A stretch of DNA of 64,000 nucleotides from Owenia fusiformis (Eukaryota; Annelida; Polychaeta; Sabellida; Oweniidae), in the NCBI GenBank assembly GCA_903813345.2, contig CAIIXF020000568.1:250001-314000 (forward strand). The letters are read 5' to 3'. The first letter of the stretch is position 1. Every line of letters begins with the position of its first letter. The translations under genes and the position numbers were made by a program. This document shows positions 13,050 to 27,900 of this stretch, piece by piece. A model generated the notes under the pieces. It was not told where the DNA came from, did no database searches, and worked only from the letters and a program-made list of their open reading frames with translations.

Positions 13050-16000
13050 TTAATATGTAGTCCAATGCTGGTACACCTGAGTTTGCATTTTAGAAGGAAT
13101 AACAAGATTCTGGGCGGAATCGGTTTCTTTGTTTTCTTCAGGGGGAGTGCTGATAGTAGATTGAAGAGCCTGCTGGTAGCTCCCTCCTGGGTTCGAAAAA
13201 TTTGGCATTCGATGGAAGTTTGTTATAAAACCAGATTGATTTGGTTGATTTGAGTACACCAGGTGGTTAAAGGCACTGTTAGGTACTGCAAGATTTCTTT
13301 GCTCCGGTATATGTTGATGCTCTAATCCCTGATTTGAGAAGTTATGAAGGAGGGGTGTATTTAATTGTTGTTCTAACTGCCCTGTGTGGATATTCTGGTT
13401 GATTATTGGAGCATTGAGTATTGGTTGTAACATGGGTTGAAGTAAATGTGGCTCTGAGGTCTCCATGGGTGCAGGGACTGGGTGTTCTGGCTCTTGAGGT
13501 TCGATTATTTTTGACAAATTTTTCTTAACATCCTGTTTCTCCCCTCCTTTCAGGTGGCCCTTGTTCCGCATGTGCTGGTGGCACTTACCCCTGCAAGGAT
13601 TATACCATATTTAATATACAATTTAATGCTAATGGTAATTATAACTAATTATCACAAACACAGACACTTTAAACCTGGATCCCCAGCTTGTGATTACTAC
13701 TCTTTGAATACTGCAGCTTCCTGTAACCAATTACATGAATTATGAGAGTTTAAATTTGAAATATTAAATGCTCTAGCTTCTTATGGGAAGAAAATGTAGT
13801 GGCATGATGTTCTGGCAACATAGTAAATGCAATTAGATATTATATGTTTTGTATAATAAATGAATTAATAATTTAAAAGATGGCAGGCAAAGTCAAGGAT
13901 TTGTGAAGATTAATTGGCAAGATGTCAGTAGTTCAGTACACTGTTCATAAAGAAGATGCAATAACTGCATTCTGAACCAATTTACTTAACTCACTGACCT
14001 TTATTATGTCATGGCTAAAATCAGTGTTTGAAACTCACAGCTCATGAGCTGTTTGACTGCATTGAGCAATGGACTAAATGGCCATTTGTTTAATTGTGGC
14101 ATTCTTGTTTTCAACTATTGTGGCTTACCCTGACTATAAAACGAAATAAAATCATCAATGGTTAACGATATAAAATACTCACTTGGACATGTAAACTCTA
14201 TCGCATGTGTGACACTGGTAGCGTTTGCCTTGATGGCTGGACTCTACATGACGTGTAAGTCTTGACAGACTGGCAAACTTCTTGTCTGGAAAAGCAAACA
14301 TCATGTATGATAATCATTTGGTTCATCAAAAATATGAAGGCAGAGCACTTATCTGAAAGATGAAATTTCAAGACTTGAAGTACTACGTGAAGTCCATTGG
14401 ATGATTCCAAAAATATGCAATCAATACTTTGGGATGTTAGGACAAGTTGCTTTTTTACAATATCAACCTTTATTCTTAAAACTTTAAGAAAGAAGAAACC
14501 AATATATTTGAAATGGCAAAAACCATAGATATCTCATTAGCCAACACATAAAATTGAAAGTCATCTTAATTTTTCACAGTAGGCCTTTTTAACAAGTTAC
14601 AATGCTGTCATCCGTAATTGTAAATTGTACTTTCTGTACTGAAAAATAAAGTTGATTGAATAGATTAATTAAAGAAAATAGTAAACTGGGCTCTTTTTTT
14701 GTATCACCATGCTCTGTCAAAAATTGCTGAAAAACTAGCAAGTATGAATAATACTCACCACACTTGTCACATGAGAAGAGCTTGCCGGAGTGCCATCTAT
14801 GATGTGTTCTAAACTGCCCCATTAGTTTAAAAATCTTTGGGCAGTCAGGGCATTTATATGGTGGTCCAGTAAGATAATTCTCCGGCATTGCCCTCGTGTT
14901 GTGCGTATGTCTCGTCCTTATATGGTCCATTAAGGTCTGACGCTGTACATATTGTTTTCCACAGTAGTCGCATGTATATAAATCACCAGTGTGTAGTTTG
15001 AAATGTTTCATAAGACCATTTTCAGTCTCATACATTTTTCCACATTCTTTACATGTATATGGAGGACCTTGTGACTCTCCTTGGGGTTTCTGGAGCTCTA
15101 ATTGAACGGCAGGTTCACCATTATGCTGAGAGCGTATGTGTGTCTTCAACTGGCCCTGGGATCTATATTGTTTGGAGCAGTACTCACATATGAACGGGTG
15201 ATCAATATGGACGCTACGGTGCTTCAACCAGTGGGTCTTTTTCTCAAACTTTTCTTCGCAATGACAGCATTGATAAGGCGGCCCTTCTGGGAATGTCACG
15301 CCATGATGTTTCTCAATCGGACCGTTTTCTTTATTGTTGTGCATAAATATGATATGTTCACGTAATCGATACTCCCAAAGAAACTGTTTATCACAATGTG
15401 GACAAACGAGGTATTTTCCGGAGCATACTGTTTTTCTATGTTTGCTATAGCCACTTGCTGTATGGAAAACGTTTGAACATTTTTCACAAGTGTGTATATT
15501 CAATTTTGATTTGCCAGTCTTGTCGTTTTTCTTCCGACCAGGGCCTAATTTTGATTTCTTTCCCAGAATGTGGTTCTGTTTGATGTGTCCGTGTAACTCC
15601 TTTAGGGTAATTAAACCAAGTTTACAAAATGGACATTTCATGGATGCCTCCTGAGTGCTCGCCTTCACTTCCTCGTTTTCGAAATCAATGTCTTTCTCCA
15701 GATCATGACCAAGTGTAATATGCTTACGTAGACTGTATTTTGTCTTTAGTAAACTTTCACACAAATGACATTTGAATGATGGCTTCGTGTGTTTTAATTT
15801 TTTGTGTCTATTTAGTCCATGAGCAGATTCAAAAGTTTTGTCACATTTTGTACAAAATAATTCTTCAGCATCATTCATTGCTTCTCTTAAATGTTCAAGT
15901 TTTATATGCTCATGCAAGGAATCTAGGCCAATGATAGCCACTTCACAAAATGCACATGTTAATTCATTATTAGATGTATTTTCTCCATTTGTATTTTCTT

Positions 16001-17586
16001 CAGATTTGATGACTTTGTAGGTATCATGATTTTGAATAATGTGATCACAAAGTCTAGACTTTGAAGTAAATATACCTTCACAAAGGTGGCACTGTAGTCT
16101 AAGCTCTTTGTGTCTTTTTGTCATATGTCTAAGTAATCCTTTCTTAGTTCCAAAAACTTTTTCGCAATCGTTGCATTTAAGTTTTTCACGAATTGTTTCA
16201 CCATGTTCATGTTGCGTATCTACACGTTTTCTTAAAGCAGATTTATTCGTCGATTGTTTATCATGATTTACATTACTAAGGCACGATTGTTTTGGTGTTT
16301 TCCCTTTTTTCTTATGTTCTGTAAATATGTGAGCATTGAGATTCCTCTTGGGGATTGTATCATAACAAAACATACAAGTTGTCGTTGTCTCGCTTTCCTG
16401 ATTTTCAGTCTCTGTGTCATCTACATTAGAGTCATTGTGGTGCACCAATACATGATTCAGTAAGGTTTTCAGTTTTTTGTACTGTCTCGGACAAATATGA
16501 CATAAGTTCAACTTATGTTTGTTGTCTCTATGGAGTTCAGTATGTGCTTTTAAGTCAGTCTCAGATGTGTATTCTTTGTTGCATTGCGAACATATAAGTA
16601 ATGTTTCCGAGTCTTCATCATCATCAGAACTGTCATCACTATCTTTGATACTGACATTATCTGGTTTATAATCCTCATCCTTGTCATCATCACCATAGAG
16701 GAGGTCATCACCAACATTATCATCATCATCATCAATGATATCATCCTTTATGTCACTACCAATGTTTGGGTTATTGTCAGTGGGATTACTCTCAATATCA
16801 TCATTCAGCTGTTTTACCCCATCTGTAATATCAAAGTAAAAACACTGTATGGTTAAATACAAACATTTTTCCTCCTCAGTAAATACATGTTAAGCAAAAA
16901 TTTATAACATGTTTTGAGGTACTTTATTACAATTTGGCATCTTAGTTTTTATGAGAGTAAATAAATGCTAATACATGTTTTGTGTTGTTGTAAGATTTTG
17001 GTACAGTTGACATAAATTTTGTTGTGACAGACCACCAGTATCACAATATTTATGGATAATACAACATGTATGTCAAATCTGAAACTTTTTTCCAATGTTG
17101 GTTCATCCAAATATGCAATTGCTGTACATGTCTAGAGTATGATTTGATTAATCAAATGAATCTATAATTTTTTGGCCCTCCCTGTTGGAATAACATTAGA
17201 AAATAAGTATTACCACCCTCACCAATTGAAGTACTCTGAGAAGTAATCTCAGTGTTATTTTTCTGCGATCTATTCTTTCTTGTCGTTCGGTTCTTTCTGT
17301 TACATAACAATGTTGTGTTCTGCTGTTCAATGGCGTAATTGATAATATGACCCAATCTCTGCTTTCTTCTCTCATACTCTTGTTCTGCATCTGATTCCTC
17401 AATCAGGTTGTACGACTTAACTACATGCTCAGTTCCTTCGTGAACATCAGTGAAACATATTATTGCATCAATTTCAATTTGGTTACCATTGAATGGGTCC
17501 TGTCTTATATCGAGAATAGATTTTTCCAGTCCCTTGATAAATGTTTCAAGTTTACGATGGGAACCGATTTTCAGTGGAAGCTTCAT
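13050..17586 (-). CDS. C2H2 zinc-finger protein ZNF-B, paralogue of ZNF-A (4 coding exons)
   Basis: Minus-strand coding exons 17586-17223, 16822-14759, 14285-14183 and 13590-13050 join in phase to 1023 codons plus stop. The start ATG (17586-17584) lies shortly after an acceptor at 17598. The exon 1 donor could be 17223 (gtgagg) or 17214 (gtaata); both keep frame. The N-terminal region begins MKLPLKIG and is followed by an acidic D/E-rich stretch, then about 17 C2H2 fingers. The final two fingers are interrupted by introns at the same places as in ZNF-A, and exon 3 is 103 nt in both genes. The last exon adds a Pro/Gln/Asn-rich tail of about 150 residues, possibly a disordered regulatory tail. 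Nuclear nucleic-acid binding is inferred from the family. One finger ends in Cys instead of His (HRKTVC). Confidence 0.88.
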
Positions 17587-17603
17587 TTTAAGTGTTATCT
17601 GAA

Positions 17604-18519
17604 AAAATAAAGAATCAATACAATGCATGGTGAAAGGATTTAACTGTAATTATTGATTTATCGCAGAATTTCATACAAAAACATTTATGACCTAAGCTAG
17701 CCCTCAATACCCTGGAGATCATACCCATGGACAAGATTTATTAAGTTTCATATCCAACATCAATATTAAAGTTGAAGCCCCCCCCCCCCTTCATCCCCTA
17801 AATAGTACAATTGGTGCACTTTGGCAAATAAATATTTCAATTTTTTCTTAGCTCCGAGAGTGAGCAACAAGAATCTGCAGTTGCAGTCATCGTACTAGTT
17901 CTAGTGGTCCTCGGTCTAAATGGGGTAACTTAATCTTGGCTTGGGGCTATTTTGACCACAGAGTTGTTTTGTCTTTAAATAATTGGCTTTTAATTTTATC
18001 AACACAGTCCGCCGTGTTTGTTTTTGAAAATAGAAAATAAATTGAAATATCCAATATGCGAGATCTATTCCCAGATGGCCAAACTGGATATTTGAATTTT
18101 GAATCAAAATGACCCCATGGTCGAAGCAAAGTAGCCCCCCCCCCCCCCCCCCATAGAGACCCCATGATCTGACCAACACTGCACATCACTACTTGAAGAA
18201 AAAAGTACTAAAACCAACAACACTTTCTAAAGTAGACGGAAATTGATATAAAATATAAAATTACCGAGCATATTCTGTGAAGATGTGAGCCCAGAGAAGG
18301 CTAAATACTGCCAATTTCCAAGATTTTCGCGAAAATCCTTTCTTCCATTAATTTTTTTACCTCCAAATTTGAAGATTGTTCTGTCATTCTGTGTCCAATG
18401 TTTTCATGAAAAATACAATCTTTCTCGTTAGATAAATCCTATATTTCTTATAAAATTGATCAAACAGTCAATTAATGATACTTTCAGAATGAGTAGTATA
18501 AAGAACAATGGATTAAATT
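17604..18519. other. Region between ZNF-B and SRRT
   Basis: Noncoding between divergent genes. It contains homopolymer C tracts near 17780-17790 and 18135-18152, of a kind likely to slip in replication and sequencing. The 5' UTR exons of ZNF-B probably lie here but were not resolved. Confidence 0.45.
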
Positions 18520-18625
18520 ATAATGCAGGGGCGAGTAAAATTTTGAGCTTGTAAACAAGGTGATCGATCCCGTCGAATCAGAATGCATTGTGGGATCGCT
18601 TAGAATAGTGGGAAAAAAGAAGGTA
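18520..18625 (+). promoter_or_regulatory. Candidate SRRT promoter and noncoding first exon
   Basis: This stretch is less AT-rich than its surroundings and contains GCATTGTGGGATC (about 18583-18595), which resembles the ZNF143/Staf element found at many housekeeping promoters. GGGAAAAAAGAAG followed by gtaaaa (about 18620) could be a 5' UTR exon donor. It would splice to an acceptor (aaacacag) at 18913, seven bases before the SRRT start. ZNF-B starts about 1 kb upstream on the other strand, so the two genes are divergent. This assignment is inferred from motif and position only. Confidence 0.4.
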
Positions 18626-18919
18626 AAATTGGTGCAATATTTTATTGTTTTTATATACCTAAACAAACTTTAATGAGAATATAAACAGCACATGTTGTAC
18701 ACTGATATGTTGTGTTTACTTAGGAATATATTTTTTGTCTTCTGCAGCTCGAGATTGCTTTAGATTAGAATTTAAAACAATATCCTATTTAATTTGTAGC
18801 ATTTTTTCAGTTGTAAATTTCAGCAGCCAGGCACATGGTACAATGCTGGTCATATATGTCAAATAACTATAAAATGTTACATTCTTTTACATTTGAAGTA
18901 ATAATAAACACAGAGAACA

Positions 18920-21900
18920 ATGGGAGATAGTGATGATGAATATGACCGCAGGAGAAAACGAGACAAGTTCAGGGGTGAAAGAAATGAGTATAATGATCGC
19001 AGAGATGATAGGCGCGGAGGCTGGGAAGACAGGTATTGTTTTAGTATAACCCAGCTATTGGGCTTCTTTCAGTCTTAATTAATTGTCCCACAGTAATGTG
19101 TTTTGCTTTAGAAGGAAGCGATCATTTACGTCTTCGCGCATGGTATTATTTGATATACTCTGTAAGGTTGTCATCTGAATCTGATCACTTGTTGCAGGTT
19201 ACTTTCACTGATTCATTGTCTTGTTACACATTAAAATCCAACATTGTTATTAAAATCAAACAGTGCCTTTATTATTTAAAACAAACAAATATGAAATTAT
19301 GTTAATTTGTATTTCAGTAGGATGCGAGAAGGCTGGGGGAGATCAGCAGATAGAGGGGCAGAGAGAGGGGGTAGACAAGAAGGCTATGGTCGTGAAAACT
19401 TTGATCGTAGACGTGATCGATACAGCCCACCACCGCGACATGACATGAGTCCACCAGCAATGAAGAGAATGAGGAGAGACTGGTATGTACATTTATATTT
19501 TTGTATGCTAACAAGGATGTTTCATTTGAATAAGGAGAAACTGGTATGTACTTACATGTACCTACTACAGTATTGAGGTTTGCCTTCAGAGATGTCTCCT
19601 TTTAAATCCTACAAGCATGATCAACTTATCAAAATTCATAGTTTGGTTTCATGATGTCAGGATGCTGCCTCTATAGATCTTTACACATTTTATGGTTCCT
19701 AAATTCTTTTCAAAATGAGTGTTGAAAAAAGTTCATGAACTTTAAAAATACTACTGAGTGATAAGAGTAGAGTGCCCATCATGTAGAAAATGGCCATGCA
19801 AGTGATATTAAATGAATTATGCAAATTGTATCAGCAGTATGGTGTCCTAGCTCAATACTGCTTCATAATGAACACTATCACACTATGTTTATTGTTTGTG
19901 AATGATTACATCCGGTTATCAAAAAGCTAGTCAGTCATGAGCAGATATATCCAGCAGTTCCAATTATACAGTGAAAATTCCCTCACTTCAGCAACCACCA
20001 CATTATCTGGTCAATTTCAAAACATGTTGGTTGCTTTGTGTCAACATCCTGGTTGCTAAAGTGAAGGGTTCCTCACTCGATAATTGGAGCCCTTCGTTGT
20101 ATATACTGCGTAACATCTTTTTAAACAATTAGGGACCAGTCACTGTTGTCGCTAGAAAATTGTCCTTATTTGTATTCTTGTTTTTGTTAGTAAAGTGTTT
20201 ATTTGTATTAAATTATTACCGCAGGGAAGGCGATGGTGGAGGCTACAACCCACAACACCAGAGGGAAGCCTACAACCAGGGTCACCATGGCAACTGGAAC
20301 AACAATGCTGCAAATGACCACCGTGGTGGCTACCAACAAGGCCAAAGGTATTTTTTGTAAATCTGAATGTCCCAGGAATTTATATGATGTCTGTCACTAT
20401 GCTCCTTATAATACCTTTTATTGTCAACAACATATATACCATGTACATTTTGTTTTTTTAAAGCCTACTATTTTTTAACTGATAAACATGGTTGATCATA
20501 TTATATATTATTATAGTCTCCAATTTTTGTTATGGACGCTGTTTGGCATTCGGCAGTGGTGACATATTGTTATAATCTCCAATTTTTATGTCACCACTAA
20601 AAAGTGGTGGCATATTGTTATGGTCTCCATTTATTTTAGACGGCGGTTGACAACTTCCAATAATTTAACAAATAGACTGACTTCAATTGTTTTCAAAATC
20701 ATCTACATGTTTTCAGAAGTTCAAATCTGACTTTATATTTAAGATCAAAATGACATTTTCAAGGTAAAAAGGTCACCAAGGTCTTTTTTCAACTTGCTTC
20801 AAATTGACCAATTTTTTTTAAAATCATCTACAAGTTCTCAAAATTTCAAATCTGACTATAGATTTGACCTTCAATGACATTCTCAAGGTCAACATCGATT
20901 TGTCCTTTAATGACCTCCTCAAGGTCAAAAAGGTATTTTTATCTTGCTTCAACTAGGTGGTGACATTTTGTCATGTTAATGCCTTGTTTTGTGAGTATTG
21001 TTCAGCATTCTGCCTCTATTGGCAGGTGGTGTATGTTAATGCCTTGTCATAACATTGTACATATTATCGTTGTTTTTAGACTAGAAGTAGACTACCCAAC
21101 CCAGCCACCAATGATGCCATTTAAACACTTTTTGGGACAACAGGACGATCACATCACTGACCAAGAGGCTATCAAAAAATACAACGAGTACAAGTTGGAT
21201 TTCAAATGCCAACAAGTTAATGATTTTTTCTTGGCACATAAGGATGAAGAATGGTAACTATTAACTCTTGTCAAAATATGTAGTGTAATAAATACTCTCT
21301 TTTAATTCTGGGTTGAAGGGATTGTTATTATAATATTAAGGTGTCGGAACTTGCAACTATTCTCAGACAGTGTTAAATGTTGATCTTATTAATGTGTCCA
21401 TTCAAATTAAATTTATAAGAGGATTAAGGTATTTGAATGACTATAATTAAGTGAATGTACAACAATAAATCTTGAGGTATCTTAGATTATAAAATCTTAT
21501 CTTCAAATTAAACTCACCAGACTTTGTTTTGCAAACGTACGATACATCACAAAATGAACCCTGTTTGTCTCTTGTTCTTGATGATATATCAACGCGTGAA
21601 AAACAATGATGCTTTGCAAATGAAAATCTGCTAAAATTGAGGCAATTCTAACTTATTAGGTTTTTCACTTCTTTGTTCATTTTCTAATATTTTTAGATAT
21701 ATTTATAAAAATTGTTTACTTCAGAAAATGCACAATGTCAACAAATGTCATTGTTGAGGCAAAGTCCTCTTTATGACTTCTTGAATGAAATTAATTACAT
21801 AAAAATGAGTTCGACAAGATTTGTTGTTGTACAAATACAAAGGAGATCAGATAATAAAGGTTTACATATTACTTTAATTTCAAAGATAGTTTGGTTCTAT

Positions 21901-24900
21901 GGGAGGTTATTATTTCTTTCATTTTGTTTTTAAACTTTTGAATGAATGCTATGGAAACCTAAGATGTGTTCTGCCTGGTGTTTATTTGCAATCAGACAGT
22001 TCATGTTTTGGTTTCTTAATTTTAATTCAAAACTTTTTATCCTTAGATTCAAAATGAAAAAATCTGAAATTCGAAAACAAAAATCTTGAAATATATGAAA
22101 CATAAAAGAGAAGGAAGGATATGATATGATATAAAGGGAAGGAGATATCAGAATATCACTTATACATACTGCAAAACAGGAATAGGATAAATGTTATATA
22201 TTTAATGAAAGCCCAGCACTATAAGCAATATTAGAAATTGAATAAAATGATCCTGAAAATTAGTTCTGATGATGACTGATAGATGGCAGCGCAGTCAATG
22301 GTAAGGCACCCGATAATAGTGAACTTCATTCATCATATTATAACGATCATTCCTCGCTATTTTTTAGTCTTTGACACATATGTAAAACAAGTGTTGATGT
22401 TAAATTCCTACTAGCTCTCCCACAGTCTGCCTGTGAATCTTAGAATTAAGCAGCTGTGTGAGATTGCTAGGGCTATTTATTCATTAACAATTTAATAACA
22501 AGAGCTTCATGGTATTTTGACAATGTAATTCATCAAAATTTTACAGATGCGTTTTTCACTGAAAAATAGTTGAGGATGTCAAGTATTAAATTGAGTGCAA
22601 ACGATACATTCTATAAATGTGAAGAATATCTCTTAAAAATGATTTAAATTTAATTGTGAATGGATTTATACGGCCAAATAATACCCTTACATTTAAGTTT
22701 GATCAAAATCTATCAGGATGGAAGTTCAGCCTTTTCAATTTGTAACAACTCAATTTATGTTTTGTACGAAAATTAATAATAAAGATCTATTATTTTAACA
22801 ATGAAAATAAAGATCACACTGTCAGCTTTATAGATAATTTGTGAAAATGGCTATGTTATTTGTGAAAAACATTGAGTTTGCGAATGTAGATTATACATTT
22901 TTATTTTTAAACTTAAAAAGTGAACGAAAACCCATTCAAACACTAGGCCTAAAGGATACTGGTCTCATTCCAAAATAACTCATTCAGAACTCAACATTTT
23001 ATTTACTTGAATCAAAATTGAATTGAACAAACAATAATAACTGCATTTTTGCCCACTACAATACATTTTGGCAATAGACCGCCCAAATTGATATCATACA
23101 TGAATAAAATTGTTTTACTTCACCCCTTCAGGTTTAAGGCCAAGTACCATCCCGATGAGTGTGATGTCAGTAATGAAGAATCTAAGGCAGCGCTAAACAA
23201 GCGTTGTGAAGTATTTACGACATTGCTTAATATGGGCACGATCGATGAGCTGAGCCTTGATGTAGAGAAAAACGATGGCCTCATCAAAATGCTAGATGCA
23301 GGTATGATAAATAAACTAGTATTTTGTAATTGAACAAAACTTCCTTGACATGGGGAGTTCATTTTAATGATAAGTGATTGAGTGACAGCCTCGTTGTTCT
23401 ACCATGTTGAGATTTTAAGCGCTACAGAAATATGATATTCCGGTTGTCATTCAGTAATTTACACCATTGCTCAAGTACCTCTTACTTTTGTCTCATTTTG
23501 GAGAAATCTGCTTTTTAATTTTTATCTCCTTGCAGTGTTCTAAACATGATTTTTTCTCAAGTTAGTTCAAAATTCCCATTTTCGCATTTCAGACCAAAAT
23601 TTGTCAAACTATGCACATTTTTCATGATTTTTCTCATTTTTGAGTGGGTGGAAATAGATTTTCAGGTGGGTGCAAGCCTATTTTTAAAATCTCAGGTGGG
23701 TGCTGCGGCCACTTGCTTCTAGCTTTAATGCTGGGGAGATCACTGCCTTGTATGTCTGTTATATTTACACTTCAATTGCATTCCTCTGCAGCTGTTATCC
23801 TTATGGAAGGAGGCACTGAGAATGACTTGAAAGTGTTAGATTTGCCCCCTGAGGAAGCGGAAGATGACACACGCAGTAGGACCACCTCAGAATCAACAAA
23901 AAATGAAAAACCGTAAGTCCTTATTTGGGCAAGTCAAGTCAATCCATGATCACAATTTAACAGTGAAGTAAAGTCAGCAGTGTGAAAGCATGAAAATGGG
24001 TAGACATTTAGGCCATACTGGGGAAGAATGCATTGGGGTAGGTGAAATGTTTGACAATGTGCTGGTCTCTTAAATTGTGGTCCTTGTTACTTTATCCTTA
24101 TTCTAGAGCTAGAGTTAAATAGTATCAGATCATGAAAGCATGAAAACTGCTCCTCATTTAGTCCATATTGAGGAAGAATGCGTTGGGGTAGATGAAATGT
24201 TGGACTAAGTGCTGGTCTCTTAAATTGTCTTTCTAATTTCTTTATCATTATCTTTTACATATTAGCAGCTGTTTTTCTTTCCATAGATATTTTTAATTAC
24301 AAGGTGTGTTTGAGTGACCGTAACATGGAATTCATAGCTTGTTAGATGGCCTGTTCCCATTGAGAATGGTGTATTGTGTCCTCCTAATTTATACATGCCC
24401 ATTATTTTATTATTTGAGTTCATGAGAATATATTGAGAAATGCACAAATTGTCTTGGTTAGTTTTTTACCAATATTCCTTTGATAAAAATTCTATTGACT
24501 TTATTTGAAATTTGTATCATTAGTGGCAAAATTATCAAAAGTATGATTTTTTCAAAAAATAACCCTGGATCAAGTTTTGAATTATTTTCAAATACATTTA
24601 CAAATGAACCCCACTTGCGTTTTTTAGATAGTTCTTTCAAACTTACACCCACAAACCTTCATTTGGGTGGGAAGCGAAGCCCTACTTAGTACCCAATGTA
24701 TGATATTTTTACATGATATCCTACTTCTTGTTGACACTAATTTTTCAAAACCCCTCATGCTTTAACCAAACAGTGTTTGATTTTCTACAGAGTTTTTTTT
24801 ATCATTAATTGCGTGTTAGTGCTAGTTTTAATGTTAAGAGATTACAAGGAATATTTCATCCGAATGTTTTATGGAATTTTAACTTGCAGATTAGATGACT

Positions 24901-27900
24901 GGTGGGATTTCCTGAGGTAACATTTCCTGAACCCTTGCAATAAATGCCATCAAGTCATGCGTATTCCATGCTTTTTTCTCTAAAATGTTTGAATGAAATG
25001 TAAGATAAGTTACCATTTTTGTGTGATGAAGCTTATTGTTATCAAGTCCTTATGTTACTCATGGGAAAGATCTCATTGTTGAGGAGATAGTGGGAGGGGG
25101 GAGGGTGAGAAATTTGATATTAACTGAACCAAGAAATGGTCTCAATATTGCATTTAAATGAAATATATTTGGACCGAAGAATGATTTGTTTTAAAGTGAA
25201 TGAATGGAATAAGTATGAACTTAAAATGGCTTTTCTCGAGGTTGACCCAATGAGGTTTCTTTTGCTCAAACATTACATCATGTATCCTTTTCTCTGTGCA
25301 GGCTGTGTCAGACCACAGTCAATGTTTGGAAATGAAGATTTGAAGTAAACTATTCATTTTCTCAGTTGCTATGGGAATGGGATGTGGATACTGATGTCAT
25401 AGAGCAATAGAAAACTCCTATTGATTCAGGGGCATAGATAGGGTAAATAAAGTCGGGCAAAATTAACAAATCGAAGAAGTATGTGACGAAAATCCAACAA
25501 AACACTACACTTCTTCATTTTACAGTTAAAGAAACTGTCATGAATAAATTGTTTTTGTTTACTTTTGGCTGTCTTTTGCCTGTCTATGCCCCTATGGTAT
25601 GTCCCGATTTGAGGTTTATTTACATTACACATTTTATGTACAGGTATTCCAGCATGGATTTTTAGAATATAACAACATTTATATTAACCCACCCTTGTTC
25701 CATTTAGACATCAAATTTCCTTAAACCCTTAAAGAGCTTTACTTTGGTTTATTAAGAGATTTTAAATTTTGTTTATTAAAATTGAAAGAAATGTGTGTGT
25801 TTATCACAGTGAATGCTGTAGGAAAATAAAAGGTGGTGCAAATAAAAGTTGTTATATTCTAATTTTCTCCTAGGGTCGAAGGGTATATTGCGTGTCATAC
25901 AGGAATGTTGTTGCTACAATTTATGTGCATAATTGGTACAATTCTCGGGATCATATAAATTTTTATCCTGATTTTCAATTTTATTTACTTATTGATGTTT
26001 TTGTTTATTTAAGATTTTGGTGGCAGGTACACAATTTTATTATTTGAGGATGGTTACACTCCTGACAATTTTTTTAAAGTCAGTCCAATTATTTAACAAC
26101 TTTATCAATAATCCTCCAGAAATGTCAAATTACCAATGCATTTGAGTAATTGTTCTGAGTATTGCTAATTTGGGCAGAAACTTGAATTTTAAAAAAACCA
26201 TTATCCTCCCTAGATGCTTTCTCTGGACAATACGAAGATGAGCATATCATTTAAATATATGTCCTTTATATGAATAATAATACAATGCCTAATGGTTTAA
26301 TCCAATGGTCCAGAACATTTAAGATATTTCCATTGACACAGGCTGGTATCGAAAAATTTGTCCGCTGTGACGGAGTGTGCTATTTTGCATAGATACACTA
26401 AGAAACCCGAACAATTTATTTTTTTACTCATATGTTTCGCTATACCAAAGAAAGTTTCTTACTTCATGCAATGGGTATATCATTTGCGGGTAACTTTAAC
26501 TTTTGTTTGAAGTCCAACAACGCTAAGAGTAAAAGCTATTGAAAACGGCGCCGTATCATACTCCAAAATGTACCATTTCTTTTATTTCTTTTTAATGGTA
26601 CAATATAGTGACACGATAATATTTACATATGTTTTCAGCATAACTCTGAAGGTATTAATGATATCTTGATGTATTGGGTATTTTTAATATTTTTTATAAA
26701 AAATAATGTTTACATTTTTTGTCAGCTGTGACGGAGTAGTTTTAACTGTGAACTACGTTAAGAATTTAAGATTCAAATTACACCTTTTAAAAGTACCCTT
26801 AGATGAGAGAACGTCACAAATCACTTTCCTAAATTATGACAAGTAGCCTCTGGGAGATCTGGGGTAATGTAAATCTGAGATATAAAAACGACCACTCTTA
26901 GCATTTTTCGGAGGTTTGTACTGAAATCAGCATGAATCAACATGGTGTAAACTCAACATAATATTTCTAATACGTTTTCACCAAGACGTCTTGGAATGTC
27001 ACATGTAGTGTAAATAGGGCTAATATGAATTTATTCGAAATAGCGAACAGACATCCTGCATTCCGACAGATGTATAACATTTTACCACATAATATTACTG
27101 TATATAAGTTACCATAAAAAATGACCATGTCAGGTGATGGATCCACAGTAGGCACAACGAAAGGCAAATACCCTATACTGAAGTAAAGTTGACTGTCATT
27201 TTCATGAGTTACCATGCATAACTTGGATTACAGTACAAACTGAGAAAAGAAGCTTAAAGAGTGGTCGTATATCCATCTCAGAATTTGAATTGTGTACTTT
27301 TATTCCGTTTTATTTTTCGGAATACTTTACGAAAGAGATTTAACACGCTCCCTCCTCTATAACATGTAGTTATAAAGAGATATATCATAAATCTAAATTC
27401 TTAACGTATTTCAGATTTGAAACTGCTCCGTCACAGCGGACAAAGAATTTAAATATTATTTTTTATAAAAAAAATAAAAAATACCCAATATATAAAGATC
27501 TCATTAATACCTTCAGAGTTATGCTGAAAACATTTGTAAATGTTTGTGTCGCTATATTGTACCATTAAAAAGAAATAAAAGAAATGGTACATTTTGGAGT
27601 ATGATACTCCGACGCCGTTTTCAATAGCTTTTACTCTTTGCGTTGTTGGACTTCAAACAGAAGTTAAAGTTACCCGCAAATGATATATTCATTGCATGGA
27701 GTCAGTAATTTTCTTTGATATAGCAAAACATATGAGTAAAAAAATAAATTGTGTGGATTTCCTAGTGTTTCTATGCAAAATAGCACGCTCCGTCACAGCG
27801 GACAATTTTTTCGATACCAGCCTGTGATTGAAAGCAAATACAATAGCTCTGACATATTTTTACATGTCCTTCGTAATAATGCAACCAAATGTTAAAAAGG

